A stretch of 12,697 bases of DNA from JACDET01 sp035568375 (GCA_035568375.1 DATMOG010000069.1:1-12697); one strand, 5' to 3'; counted from the first letter of the stretch, positions 1 to 8,667 are shown. Notes: generated by a model from the letters alone, not told the origin. A program made the numbers and translations.

Positions 1-595
1 TCCCAATACCGGCGGCATGGGAACCATTACTCCCCTTCCAGAGATATCTCTTAACCAAATAGAAGAAATTAGAGAAAAAATAGTCTTTCCTGTAATTAAA
101 GGATTAAAAAAACGTAATATACTGTTTTCTGGATGTCTGTATCCAGGACTCATGATGACTACAAATGGACCAAAAGTAGTTGAATTTAATTCACGTTTTG
201 GTGATCCCGAAATGGAATCCTATATGCGGCTTTTTAAAAGCGATTTATATGAAATCTTACATGCATGTGTCGACGGAACATTAGATAAAATAAAAATTGA
301 GTGGACAAAAAAATTTGCATGTTGCATCATTCTCGCCTCAGCTGGTTATCCTGCAAGCTCACATAAAGGAGATGTTATTTACGGTCTTGATAATCTCCCT
401 GAGGATATAGTCATTTTTCATTTGGGAACTAAGGAAATTGCTAGCAATGTAGTTACCAATGGCGGACGAGTTCTGGGGGTAACAGCAACTGGGAAAACAA
501 TTAATGAAGCGTTGAAAAAAGCATATCAACACATCGGAAAAAACGGTATCCATTTTGATGGTATGCAATATAGAAAGGATATCGGGAAAATATAA
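1..595 (+). CDS. purD: Phosphoribosylamine-glycine ligase (GAR synthetase), C-terminal part, 5' end outside window
   Basis: PurD joins phosphoribosylamine and glycine with ATP to make GAR, the second step of de novo purine synthesis. Reading is open from the left edge (full codons from position 2), so the first Met in view, at 17, is internal. The visible 197 residues begin inside the family motif GPNTGGMG (PNTGGMG seen), in the ATP-grasp domain. They continue with EFNSRFGDPE, which carries the metal- and ATP-binding Glu/Asn region, and then the C-terminal domain with GGRVLGVTA and the closing MQYRKDIG. Family members have about 420 residues, so a little under half is present. No frameshift is seen. 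The gene ends with TAA, 103 bases before purL. That gap is the longest in the window, so purD may end one transcription unit or be followed by an internal promoter. The identification is secure. Confidence 0.96.
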   Translation, partial: PNTGGMGTITPLPEISLNQIEEIREKIVFPVIKGLKKRNILFSGCLYPGLMMTTNGPKVVEFNSRFGDPEMESYMRLFKSDLYEILHACVDGTLDKIKIEWTKKFACCIILASAGYPASSHKGDVIYGLDNLPEDIVIFHLGTKEIASNVVTNGGRVLGVTATGKTINEALKKAYQHIGKNGIHFDGMQYRKDIGKI

Positions 596-636
596 ATGAT
601 ACAACCAAATCAATATTCTAAATTGTATAATTCAAA

Positions 637-652
637 AACAACTATTGTTGTT
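637..652. repeat. Short perfect inverted repeat in the purD-purL gap
   Basis: AACAAC, a four-base loop TATT, then GTTGTT: a perfect 6-bp stem with two G-C pairs. It is too weak and lacks the T-run of an intrinsic terminator. It overlaps the -35 part of the promoter proposed for purL, so a repressor operator is possible. It does not resemble the E. coli PurR box. A chance AT-rich palindrome is equally possible. Confidence 0.3.
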
Positions 653-675
653 AATTCAGTGCAATCTGTTACAAT
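648..675 (+). promoter_or_regulatory. Candidate sigma70-type promoter for purL
   Basis: A -35-like TTGTTA (648-653) is separated by 16 bases from TACAAT (670-675). The -10 box is preceded by TGT (667-669), forming an extended -10 element. Transcription would start near 682, about 17 bases before the purL ATG. A second TATAAT occurs at 626-631 but has no good -35. The gap is the only sizeable one in the cluster, which supports a promoter here. The call rests on consensus matching alone. Confidence 0.4.
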
Positions 676-698
676 AGAACTGATCAATTCACTTTAAA

Positions 699-3665
699 AT
701 GGCAACACGAATTGAAATTACTACAATAATCTCAGATACTAGAGCGGCTGTCCGCAAAAAAAAACTGCAAACAATTATCAATAAACTTCTTGCCGATTGC
801 CACATTATCGATGTCTATACAATCGATAAATCACTCTCCCTAAAACAATTAGAAACACTTGCTTCCCGGCTCGCCAATCCACTCACACAAACATGTATAC
901 TAAAAAAACAGAAAATAACAATAAAACCTCCCTTCAAATTTACCTACGCTATTGAAATCGGTTTTCTTCCTGGAGTTACTGATAACCTTGCGACAACAAC
1001 CAAAGAAATAACTCAGGATTTACTCAAAGTTTCCTTTGAAAATAAAGAAAATGTATATACTTCTCAAATTACCTTTATTCATGGAAATCTTTCCAAACAG
1101 GAAATTATACGAATAGCAGAATCACTGTATAATCCCGCCATCCAGCGTATGCATTTGAAATCCTATACAGAATTTACTAAAGATGGCGGCATGGATGTCG
1201 TTGTACCTCTCGTGAGACTTAATCAAAAACCGACAGTTTCTTTAATTGATCTCAATGTCTCTGATGATGAGCTTATTACAATTGGTAAATCTGGCATTGC
1301 CAACACAGATGGAAGCCGCCGTGGACCACTTGCATTGGATCTTATCTATATGAAGACTATTCAAAATTATTTTAAAAAACTCGGCAGAAAACCAACAGAT
1401 ATTGAACTTGAATCACTCGGGCAAACATGGTCTGAGCACTGTAAGCATACAATATTTGCTGATCCGATCGATGATATACAAGACGGGTTATATAAAACAT
1501 ATATTAAGCGTGCAACTTGGGAAATCCGTAAAAAGAAAGGCAATAACGATTTTTGCGTATCAGTATTTACCGATAACTCAGGCGCCATTGCATTTGATGA
1601 TACATTCCTTGTAACGCATAAAGTGGAAACACACAATAGCCCCTCAGCACTTGATCCTTTTGGTGGCGCAATAACTGGCATTGTTGGTGTCAATCGTGAT
1701 GCTATCGGATTTGGAATGGGAGCCAAACCAGTTGCTAATTTTTACGGATATTGTTTTGCCGATCCACGAGTTGATAAACCGTTATATCGCGGAGAAAAAA
1801 AAACCTCTCCCATGCTCTCTTCACGAAGAATCATGGAAGGAGTAATTGATGGCGTAAACGCAGGAGGTAATCAATCAGGCATCCCAACACCTCAAGGATT
1901 TATCTATTTTGATGAACGATACCGAGGTAAGCCACTCGTTTTTGTTGGAACAGTTGGACTAATACCTCGAAAAATTAAAGGGAAACCATCACACATCAAA
2001 AAAGCACAAGATGGAGATTATATAGTGATGGTCGGAGGACGCGTTGGAAAAGACGGTGTCCACGGTGCAACATTCTCATCTGAAGGATTAACAAGTGGGA
2101 GTCCATCAACTGCTGTTCAGATCGGTGATCCGATCACTCAGAAAAAACTAAGCGATGCTCTTATTAAAGAAGCAAGAGATTTACTTCTCTATAACAGCAT
2201 TACCGATAACGGTGCCGGTGGAATTTCCTGCTCTATCGCTGAAATGGCAAACGAATCAGGTGGCTGTGAGGTCAACCTTGAAAAAGTACCACTGAAATAT
2301 CCCGGACTTGAACCATGGGAGATCTGGGTTTCAGAATCTCAAGAAAGAATGACGCTTGCTGTCCCACCAAATAAATGGAAAATTTTTTCAGATTTGATGC
2401 AACGCCGCGGTGTGGAAGCAACAGTAATCGGCACATTTACGAAAAACGGAAAATGTCATGTGACCTACAATAATAAAACAATCATGAATATTGATATGGA
2501 TTTTCTTCATGATGGATTGCCAAAGCGGCCAATGACAACAAAAGAAGTACCTGTCGTCAAACAAGTACTCGACATAAAAGAACCAAACAATTACCACAAA
2601 ACACTTACCCAAATGCTCAGCAGACTCAATATCACGAGCTACGAATTTATTACACAACAATACGATTATATTGTCCAGGGAGGTGCAGCACTTACTCCAC
2701 TTCAAGGCAGAGGACGTGTTAACGCCGACACATCAGTTTTTCGACCAATCCTTTCTTCACAAAAAGGTGTCCTTTTGTCACAAGCGCTTTATCCAAGTTA
2801 CAGCGAAAGTGACCCCTATGCAATGGCAGCCTTTTCTATCGATACTGCAGTAAGAAATGCTATTGCAGCGGGCGCCAATCCTGATGCGATTGCACTTCTT
2901 GATAACTTCTGCTGGTGCAGTAGCAATGAACCAGAAAGATTATGGCAATTAAAACAAGCAGCAAAAGCGTGCTATGATGTGGCAGTCGCATATGAAACTC
3001 CGTATATCTCTGGAAAAGATAGTATGTTCAATGACTTCAAAGGATTTGATATGAATGGCAAACCAAACACAATCTCTATTCTTCCAACATTATTAATCTC
3101 ATCAATAAGCGTTGTCAATGATATTGCCGACGTCGTCTCTCTTGATGCAAAAATGCCAGGAGATACTCTTTATCTTTTAGGAGAAACGAATGACGAGCTC
3201 GGCGGCTCTGAATATTTGTCCTTGCTTCAGGTGACAAACGCAAACATCCCACAAGTAAATACAGTAAAAAATAAAAACCTATATACTGCACTAGCAAAGG
3301 CCATACAAAAACAACTCGTTGCCTCAAGTCTCAGTATTAGTCGTGGTGGACTTGCTGTTGCTCTTGCAAAAAAAGCAATTGGAGGACAGCTCGGCCTTGC
3401 TGTGTCTTTAAAAAAGATAAACGGAAACGTCAGCCGTGATGACTACGCTCTCTATTCTGAAAGCCAAGGTCGCATCCTCGTCACCATTGCTAAAGAAAAC
3501 AGAGAAGCGTTTGAAGAACTTCTCCAAGGCAATGCTTACAAACAAATTGGAAATATAACAAAAGAAAATAAACTTGTTATCAAAGGCTTGCAAGGAAATG
3601 AACTCATTAATCTTGATCTGAAAAATGCAACAGAAGCATACCGGGAGACATTTAAAAATTACTAA
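699..3665 (+). CDS. purL: Phosphoribosylformylglycinamidine synthase, synthetase subunit with N-terminal PurS-like modules
   Basis: This enzyme converts FGAR to FGAM using ATP and ammonia delivered from the PurQ glutaminase. The 988 residues are longer than a small PurL (about 720-750) and shorter than the large fused PurL (about 1300). Residues 1-80 and 83-155 each look like a PurS-type module; the second reads FLPGVTDN near its start and ends with a YNPAIQ segment like the PurS C terminus. The synthetase follows: TWSEHCKH at 243-250 with catalytic His247, THKVETHNSPSALDPFGGA at 306-324, DNGAGGIS at 503-510, VSESQERM at 544-551, ISGKDSM at 770-776 and ESQGR at 921-925. No glutaminase domain is present; the next gene, purQ, supplies it. 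The ATG at 699 has no Shine-Dalgarno site. The fused modules explain the absence of a separate purS nearby. Confidence 0.96.
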   Translation: MATRIEITTIISDTRAAVRKKKLQTIINKLLADCHIIDVYTIDKSLSLKQLETLASRLANPLTQTCILKKQKITIKPPFKFTYAIEIGFLPGVTDNLATTTKEITQDLLKVSFENKENVYTSQITFIHGNLSKQEIIRIAESLYNPAIQRMHLKSYTEFTKDGGMDVVVPLVRLNQKPTVSLIDLNVSDDELITIGKSGIANTDGSRRGPLALDLIYMKTIQNYFKKLGRKPTDIELESLGQTWSEHCKHTIFADPIDDIQDGLYKTYIKRATWEIRKKKGNNDFCVSVFTDNSGAIAFDDTFLVTHKVETHNSPSALDPFGGAITGIVGVNRDAIGFGMGAKPVANFYGYCFADPRVDKPLYRGEKKTSPMLSSRRIMEGVIDGVNAGGNQSGIPTPQGFIYFDERYRGKPLVFVGTVGLIPRKIKGKPSHIKKAQDGDYIVMVGGRVGKDGVHGATFSSEGLTSGSPSTAVQIGDPITQKKLSDALIKEARDLLLYNSITDNGAGGISCSIAEMANESGGCEVNLEKVPLKYPGLEPWEIWVSESQERMTLAVPPNKWKIFSDLMQRRGVEATVIGTFTKNGKCHVTYNNKTIMNIDMDFLHDGLPKRPMTTKEVPVVKQVLDIKEPNNYHKTLTQMLSRLNITSYEFITQQYDYIVQGGAALTPLQGRGRVNADTSVFRPILSSQKGVLLSQALYPSYSESDPYAMAAFSIDTAVRNAIAAGANPDAIALLDNFCWCSSNEPERLWQLKQAAKACYDVAVAYETPYISGKDSMFNDFKGFDMNGKPNTISILPTLLISSISVVNDIADVVSLDAKMPGDTLYLLGETNDELGGSEYLSLLQVTNANIPQVNTVKNKNLYTALAKAIQKQLVASSLSISRGGLAVALAKKAIGGQLGLAVSLKKINGNVSRDDYALYSESQGRILVTIAKENREAFEELLQGNAYKQIGNITKENKLVIKGLQGNELINLDLKNATEAYRETFKNY

Positions 3666-3705
3666 AAATGTTACTGTCCAACCAGAAAATTCAAAACATA
3701 CCATT

Positions 3706-4506
3706 ATGAATCAACCAAAAGCATTAATTTTCTCAGGATATGGATTAAATTCCGAAGAAGAAACCGCATATGGCTTCGAGCTTGCCGGAGCAATGACTGA
3801 AATAGTTCACATCAACGATATTATTGACGGAAAAAAGAAATTAGCAAATTATCAAATTCTTTCATTCCCCGGTGGGTTTGCCTACGGTGACGACACGGGC
3901 GCTGGCAACGCATATGCAAGCAAAGTCAAAAATCATCTCTGGGAAACTATACAAAACTTTATTCAAAAAGATAAATTAATCATCGGCATCTGCAACGGCT
4001 GTCAAATTATTATGAACCTCGGCCTTATCCCTGCATTTTATGGAAACTATGACGATAGAGAAGTTGCTGTAGTAAACAATACTTCAGCACGCTTCAGCAA
4101 CAGGTGGGTAGATATGAAAGTTGTGTCAGACACTCCCTGGCTTAAAGGAATTGATACGCTTTCACTACCGATTGCACACGGCGAAGGCAATTTTTTCACT
4201 AGCAAAGAAAACCTCAAGCATCTACAAAATAACAAACAAATTGCACTCCAATATATCAACGGCGACATATGCACTTATCTCAATTTACCAACAAACCCTA
4301 ACGGCTCTATTGCAGATATCGCCGGCATCACTGACGAAACAGGTAGAATCCTCGGACTCATGCCACATCCTGAAAGAGGCATGTTCTTTGTTCAGCGTCC
4401 TGATTGGCAACTCATTAAAGAAACGAATCGTCGGACAAAAAAACAGCTTCCAACCGAGGGACCAGGTTTACAAATCTTCAAGAATGCAGTAAATTATTTT
4501 TCTTGA
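3706..4506 (+). CDS. purQ: FGAM synthase glutaminase subunit
   Basis: PurQ hydrolyses glutamine and passes ammonia to PurL for FGAM synthesis. The 266-residue class I amidotransferase shows PGGFAYGDD (55-63), the nucleophile elbow GICNGCQ (94-100, Cys96), IAHGEGNF (157-163) and the His-Glu pair in MPHPER (His221, Glu223). The frame is open upstream to an ATG at 3625 inside purL, but that start would add 27 residues overlapping purL. The ATG at 3706, 40 bases after the purL stop, begins MNQPKALIFSGYG, which matches the usual start of the family, so I chose it. No Shine-Dalgarno site precedes it. At about 266 residues it resembles the longer PurQ type rather than the roughly 227-residue Bacillus type. 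The TGA stop is part of a promoter-like element for purH. Confidence 0.95.
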   Translation: MNQPKALIFSGYGLNSEEETAYGFELAGAMTEIVHINDIIDGKKKLANYQILSFPGGFAYGDDTGAGNAYASKVKNHLWETIQNFIQKDKLIIGICNGCQIIMNLGLIPAFYGNYDDREVAVVNNTSARFSNRWVDMKVVSDTPWLKGIDTLSLPIAHGEGNFFTSKENLKHLQNNKQIALQYINGDICTYLNLPTNPNGSIADIAGITDETGRILGLMPHPERGMFFVQRPDWQLIKETNRRTKKQLPTEGPGLQIFKNAVNYFS

Positions 4507-4512
4507 TATAAT
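4504..4512 (+). promoter_or_regulatory. Extended -10 promoter element before purH, overlapping the purQ stop
   Basis: TGATATAAT is a perfect extended -10 (TGnTATAAT) ending 12 bases before the purH ATG. The first three bases are the purQ stop codon. No good -35 is visible at the usual spacing, which extended -10 promoters can tolerate. Initiation about 7 bases downstream would leave a leader of roughly 6 bases, so purH would be almost leaderless. A chance match in AT-rich sequence is possible. Confidence 0.4.
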
Positions 4513-4524
4513 AGCATTAATCCA

Positions 4525-6084
4525 ATGGCTAAAAAGTATGCGCTCTTAAGCGTCTATGATAAAACTGATATCATTCCTTTTGCAAAGGCAATCAGTAAGG
4601 CAGGTTACGAAATCATTTCAACTGGAGGTACTGCAAAAGCTCTCCAAGCCGAAAAAATTCCTTACATCCCGATTCAAGAGATCACTGGCAATCCTGAAAG
4701 TTTTGATGGAAGAATGAAAACAATTAGTTTTCAAATCGAATCAGCACTTTTATATGATCGAACCAATCCCCAACATCTTAAAGAAGCAGATACATTACAA
4801 ATTAAACAAATAGATATCGTTGTCTGTAATCTCTATCCGTTTGAAAAAACAATTACAGATAAAAAAGTAACCTTCAAAAAGGCCATTGAAAATATAGACG
4901 TTGGAGGTCCAACAATGATTCGCTCAGCAGCAAAAAATAGCCTCATCGTAGTCATTGATCCAACAGATTATCAAATAGTAAGTAACGCTTTACAGAAAAA
5001 AGGGTTCCCTCCAAAACTCACTCGATATCTGCAGGCAAAAGCATTTGATCACCTCACTTTTTATGATAGTCAAATCGCGTGGTATTTCAACTCACAATCG
5101 GATGAGATAACTTTTCCCAAAGAAATCACCATTCCCGGAAGAAAATTACTCGATCTTCGCTATGGCGAAAACCCTCACCAGAAGGGAGCAGTTTATACCC
5201 GACCAAATTTCCAGACTCCTTTACAGCATCTGACCAAACATTGGGGACGAGACCTTTCACTTATCAATGTCACCGATATTAATGCAGGGCTTGAATCAGT
5301 TCGTGTTTTTGCACAACCAGCTGCAGTGATTATTAAACATAACAGCCCTTGCGGTATTGCACTTGGGACAAATGCTGCAGAAGCACTCACTCGAGCTATT
5401 GCATCTGATCCAGAGTCGGCATTTGGCGGTATTGTGATATTAAATAAACCAATGGATCTAACAGCAGCAAAAATTATTGGTAGTTTCAAAGATGCCAAAC
5501 GCGGCAATATGGACATCATTGCAGCTCCTCATATCAAAAAAGATGCACTAGCCTTCCTTCAAGCAGTAAGAAAAAGTATGGGAATTTATACCTTTGGCGA
5601 CATTCCTACGTTATCCGATCAGTGGAATATGAAATCCCTTGATGGTGGATTTATATTACAAACTGCTGATATTGATATCGATGAATCATTCAAACAATGG
5701 CAAGTTGTTACCAAAAAGAAACCAACCAAACAACAACTGCAACAGATGCAAATCGGTTGGAAATTTGTCACAAAAATTAAATCAAATACCATCCTTATTG
5801 TTGATAAAAATCTTCCGATGACTCGCGGAATCGGTGCTGGACAGACATCACGTATCAGATCAACAAAAATAGCTCTTGAGCAAGCTGATAAGCATACTCA
5901 AGATGGTATTTTAATCAGTGACAGCTTCTTCCCCTTCCCGGATAGCGTAGCACTTGCTGCAAAGCATGGAATTGCAGGAATTGTGCAACAAGGTGGCTCA
6001 ATCAATGATGAAAAATCAATTGACGCAGCAAATAAGGCAGACATTCCGATGATCTTTACCGGACGGCGTGCTTTCTGGCACTAA
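4525..6084 (+). CDS. purH: Bifunctional AICAR transformylase / IMP cyclohydrolase
   Basis: PurH carries out the last two steps to IMP: formylation of AICAR by 10-formyl-tetrahydrofolate, then ring closure. Length (519 residues) is normal. The N-terminal MGS-like cyclohydrolase domain (1 to about 200) shows STGGT (32-36), DGRMKT (61-66), CNLYPF (101-106) and NIDVGGPT (123-130), so the Lys, Tyr and Asp positions used for cyclisation are kept. The usual LHPKIHGG stretch after RVKT is replaced by ISFQIESA. The transformylase domain shows RYGENPHQ (212-219), the Lys-His pair in KHNSPCG (271-277), SAFGG (298-302), GAGQTSR (437-443), SDSFFPFPDS (465-474) and a C-terminal FTGRRAFWH. QQGGSIND replaces the common QPGGSIRD. 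The gene starts 18 bases after purQ, without a Shine-Dalgarno site. Confidence 0.96.
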   Translation: MAKKYALLSVYDKTDIIPFAKAISKAGYEIISTGGTAKALQAEKIPYIPIQEITGNPESFDGRMKTISFQIESALLYDRTNPQHLKEADTLQIKQIDIVVCNLYPFEKTITDKKVTFKKAIENIDVGGPTMIRSAAKNSLIVVIDPTDYQIVSNALQKKGFPPKLTRYLQAKAFDHLTFYDSQIAWYFNSQSDEITFPKEITIPGRKLLDLRYGENPHQKGAVYTRPNFQTPLQHLTKHWGRDLSLINVTDINAGLESVRVFAQPAAVIIKHNSPCGIALGTNAAEALTRAIASDPESAFGGIVILNKPMDLTAAKIIGSFKDAKRGNMDIIAAPHIKKDALAFLQAVRKSMGIYTFGDIPTLSDQWNMKSLDGGFILQTADIDIDESFKQWQVVTKKKPTKQQLQQMQIGWKFVTKIKSNTILIVDKNLPMTRGIGAGQTSRIRSTKIALEQADKHTQDGILISDSFFPFPDSVALAAKHGIAGIVQQGGSINDEKSIDAANKADIPMIFTGRRAFWH

Positions 6085-6087
6085 AAA

Positions 6088-7530
6088 ATGAATAAGCAAA
6101 CCAGACAACCAACTATTCCAAACACATTAGCAGACCGTTACGCTAGCTCTCACATGGTCAAGGTTTTTTCTCCAGAAGGAAGAATACTGCTTGAACGAGA
6201 ATTATGGATTGCTGTTATGAAAACACAAGCTGAACTGGGTCTAGACATCCCTAAAGCAGCTATAGAAGCGTATGAAAAAGCTAAAGATACAATTGACCTT
6301 GAGTGGATTAAAAACAGAGAACGAGAAATACGACACGATCAGAAAGCAAAACTAGAAGCTTTTAACAAAATTGCAGGATATGAATATGCCCATCTCGGGA
6401 TGACTTCAAGAGACCTCTCAGATAATGTCGAACAAATGCAAAATAAACAGGGACTGATAATTTTGAGAGATCATACAGTCGCTGTTTTAGCAAAAATGGC
6501 GCGTTTAGCAGTGGAATATAATTCACTTGTTTATCCTGAAAGAACACACTTAGCAGTCGCTCAACCTTCAGTTATAGGAAAAATTTTTGCTAATTTTGGT
6601 CAGGAATTACTTATCGCATTTAATCGACTTGAGACGCTAATCGAAAACTATCCATTGAGAGGCATAAAAGGAGCTGTAGGTACACAAACAGACCAACTCC
6701 AATTATTTGATGGTGATAGTAAAAAAGTAGCATTGTTAGAAAAAAAAATAGTAACCTTTTTAGGGTTTAAAAATGTATTAACGAGTGTTGGGCAAGTCTA
6801 TCCTCGCTCGTTAGATTTTGAAGTTATTGCAACTCTTTTTCAACTAGTCTGTGGCCCAGCTGGATTTGCTATGACCGCTCGTGAAATGGCAGGATTTGAA
6901 GAATTTACCGAAGGCTTTAAAAAAGGACAAGTCGGATCTACAGCAATGCCTCATAAAATGAATAGTAGAAACTCGGAAAGAATTTTTTCATTCAAAAATA
7001 GTTTAATGGGTTACGTTGTTATGGCAGCTGGAATTTCCGGTAACCAAATTTTTGCCGGAGATGTCAGTGATTCAGCAACAAGAAGAATCGCATTACCTGA
7101 TACGTTCTTTGCTGCTGATGGTACCATTGAAACTCTATTAACAATCCTGGATGAATGTGGATTCTATCCTGCTGTGATCCAAAGAGAAATGGATAAATAT
7201 TTGCCATTCTTAACAACAACAAGGCTTTTAATGACAGCTGTTAAAGAAGGTATTGGTCGAGAAACCGCACATGCAGTAATAAAAGAACATGCTATTGCAG
7301 TAGCATTAGAAATGAGAAATTCAGCAAAACAAAACAATGATTTATTAGATCGATTATCGCAGGATAGTCGCTTATCTCTTACGAAAGAAAAACTTGCTGC
7401 TGCAATTGCTAAACCAATTGAATTTGTCGGTAATGCACCAACGCAAATAGCAACCTTTGCAGCAGATGTTGAAAAAATAACAAAAAAATACCCTCAAGCA
7501 GCTTTATATAACCCTGAAGAAATACTGTAA
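6088..7530 (+). CDS. purB: Adenylosuccinate lyase
   Basis: PurB splits fumarate from SAICAR and from adenylosuccinate, so it serves both IMP synthesis and the AMP branch. The 480 residues show the fumarase/aspartase superfamily layout: RHD at 82-84, GMTSRD at 104-109, RTH at 152-154 (histidine region of the active site) and the signature loop GSTAMPHKMN at 283-292. The first Ser of the loop (284) is kept and the second is Thr. Blocks such as IPNTLADRYAS, MTSRDL, YPLRGIKG, SVGQVYPRSLD and YLPFL closely recall the mycobacterial/actinobacterial PurB subfamily as I remember it, rather than the Bacillus or E. coli types. Only 3 bases separate it from purH. Leucine codons look more TTA-rich and CTC-poor than in purH, which could mean a separate origin. 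No Shine-Dalgarno site is seen. Confidence 0.95.
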   Translation: MNKQTRQPTIPNTLADRYASSHMVKVFSPEGRILLERELWIAVMKTQAELGLDIPKAAIEAYEKAKDTIDLEWIKNREREIRHDQKAKLEAFNKIAGYEYAHLGMTSRDLSDNVEQMQNKQGLIILRDHTVAVLAKMARLAVEYNSLVYPERTHLAVAQPSVIGKIFANFGQELLIAFNRLETLIENYPLRGIKGAVGTQTDQLQLFDGDSKKVALLEKKIVTFLGFKNVLTSVGQVYPRSLDFEVIATLFQLVCGPAGFAMTAREMAGFEEFTEGFKKGQVGSTAMPHKMNSRNSERIFSFKNSLMGYVVMAAGISGNQIFAGDVSDSATRRIALPDTFFAADGTIETLLTILDECGFYPAVIQREMDKYLPFLTTTRLLMTAVKEGIGRETAHAVIKEHAIAVALEMRNSAKQNNDLLDRLSQDSRLSLTKEKLAAAIAKPIEFVGNAPTQIATFAADVEKITKKYPQAALYNPEEIL

Positions 7531-7536
7531 CAACAC

Positions 7537-8664
7537 ATGCAGAAACGAATTGGCATTGTCGGTGGTGGACAACTTGGAAGGCTCATTGCAATTGATGCAA
7601 AAAAGCTTGGCTTTACTGTTAACATCATTGATCCAACTCCCAATAGTCCTGCAGGACAAGTAGCAGATTACCAAATTGTCGCCGATTACAACGATGAAAA
7701 AGCAATCAGAGAACTTGCAAAAATTTCAGACTATTTAACATTTGAAATCGAACTTGCTAATGCTGAAATTCTTGATGAGCTCTCGAGAAAAGGATTGAAA
7801 ATAAACCCTTCTGCAAAAACACTCAGTATTATCAAAGATAAGCTCGTACAAAAACAATTTCTAAAAAAGGCAAAAATCCCTGTTGCAGATTTTGTGGAAA
7901 TAGATTCCAAAAAGGAAATTCTTCAAGTGGCAAAAAAATATGGATATCCATTTTTACTCAAAGCACGATTTGATGCATATGATGGTAGAGGGAATGCCCT
8001 TATTACAAAAGAATCTGATATTGATAACGGCGTTAAAAAACTTCAAGGAAGAAAATTATACATAGAAAAATTTGTACCATTTATCAAAGAATTAGCTGTG
8101 ATGGTCGGAAGAAATACAAAAAACGAAATAATTTCATACCCGGTAGTGGAAACAATCCATAAAAATAACATTCTCCATCTTCTTGTAGTCCCTGCACCCA
8201 TAGATAGTAAAATACAAATTAAAGCACAACGGCTCGCTGAAAAAGTAATGAGACAATTAAAGGGTGCTGGTATGTTTGGTATCGAAATGTTTTTACTAGA
8301 AGATGGAAAAATTTTAATTAATGAAATTGCACCACGTGTCCATAATTCTGGTCACTATACCATCGAAGCAACTGAGACATCACAATTCGAACAACATGCA
8401 AGAGCAATTGCCGATATGCCATTTGGATCGACCAAATTGAAAACTCCTGCTGCTGTCATGATCAATATTTTAGGTGAACGGGATGGAAAAGCAAAACAAA
8501 AAGGCGTTGCAGAAGCTGGAAAAATCCCTGGCGTAACAGTTCATATTTATGGTAAACTGCAAACAAGAAAAGAAAGAAAAATGGGACATCTTACAGCAAT
8601 TGGAGAAACTATTGAAGAGGCGTTGAAGAAAGCAAAAAAAGCAAGAAAATTAATTACCATTTAA
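7537..8664 (+). CDS. purK: N5-carboxyaminoimidazole ribonucleotide synthase
   Basis: PurK uses ATP and bicarbonate to convert AIR to N5-CAIR, the substrate of the class I PurE encoded next. The 375-residue ATP-grasp protein starts with a dinucleotide-like loop GGGQLGR (9-15). FDAYDGRGN (145-153) matches the usual GGYDGKGQ phosphate loop, and EKFVPF (177-182) the ATP-grasp hinge. NEIAPRVHNSGHYTIEA (262-278) carries the metal and substrate residues, followed by TSQFEQH (281-287). KMGHLTA near residue 350 marks the C-terminal domain. Length is normal. It begins 6 bases after purB. The preceding bases (GTAACAACAC) are not a ribosome binding site. The purK-purE pair supports the usual bacterial two-step carboxylation. 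Confidence 0.96.
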   Translation: MQKRIGIVGGGQLGRLIAIDAKKLGFTVNIIDPTPNSPAGQVADYQIVADYNDEKAIRELAKISDYLTFEIELANAEILDELSRKGLKINPSAKTLSIIKDKLVQKQFLKKAKIPVADFVEIDSKKEILQVAKKYGYPFLLKARFDAYDGRGNALITKESDIDNGVKKLQGRKLYIEKFVPFIKELAVMVGRNTKNEIISYPVVETIHKNNILHLLVVPAPIDSKIQIKAQRLAEKVMRQLKGAGMFGIEMFLLEDGKILINEIAPRVHNSGHYTIEATETSQFEQHARAIADMPFGSTKLKTPAAVMINILGERDGKAKQKGVAEAGKIPGVTVHIYGKLQTRKERKMGHLTAIGETIEEALKKAKKARKLITI

Positions 8665-8667
8665 TAT

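Noticed and set aside
637..656. Intrinsic terminator after purD
   Set aside because: The hairpin is short and A/T-rich and is not followed by a T-run.
596..698. Purine riboswitch before purL
   Set aside because: The gap is short and I find no conserved purine aptamer core or expression-platform hairpin.
756..764. A9 runs in purL (756-764 and 1795-1803) as programmed slippage sites
   Set aside because: The frame is continuous through both runs, they encode ordinary Lys-rich segments, and A-runs are expected in this AT-rich sequence.
1367..1726. 119-residue minus-strand frame within purL
   Set aside because: It covers the conserved TWSEHCKH and THKVETHNS region of PurL in the opposite strand and is an overlap artefact.
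3625..3705. Longer purQ start overlapping purL
   Set aside because: The 27 added residues are the out-of-frame purL end plus intergenic sequence. The family N terminus fits the ATG at 3706.
4121..4492. 123-residue + strand frame within purQ
   Set aside because: It overlaps the well-supported purQ in another frame and its product shows no family motifs.
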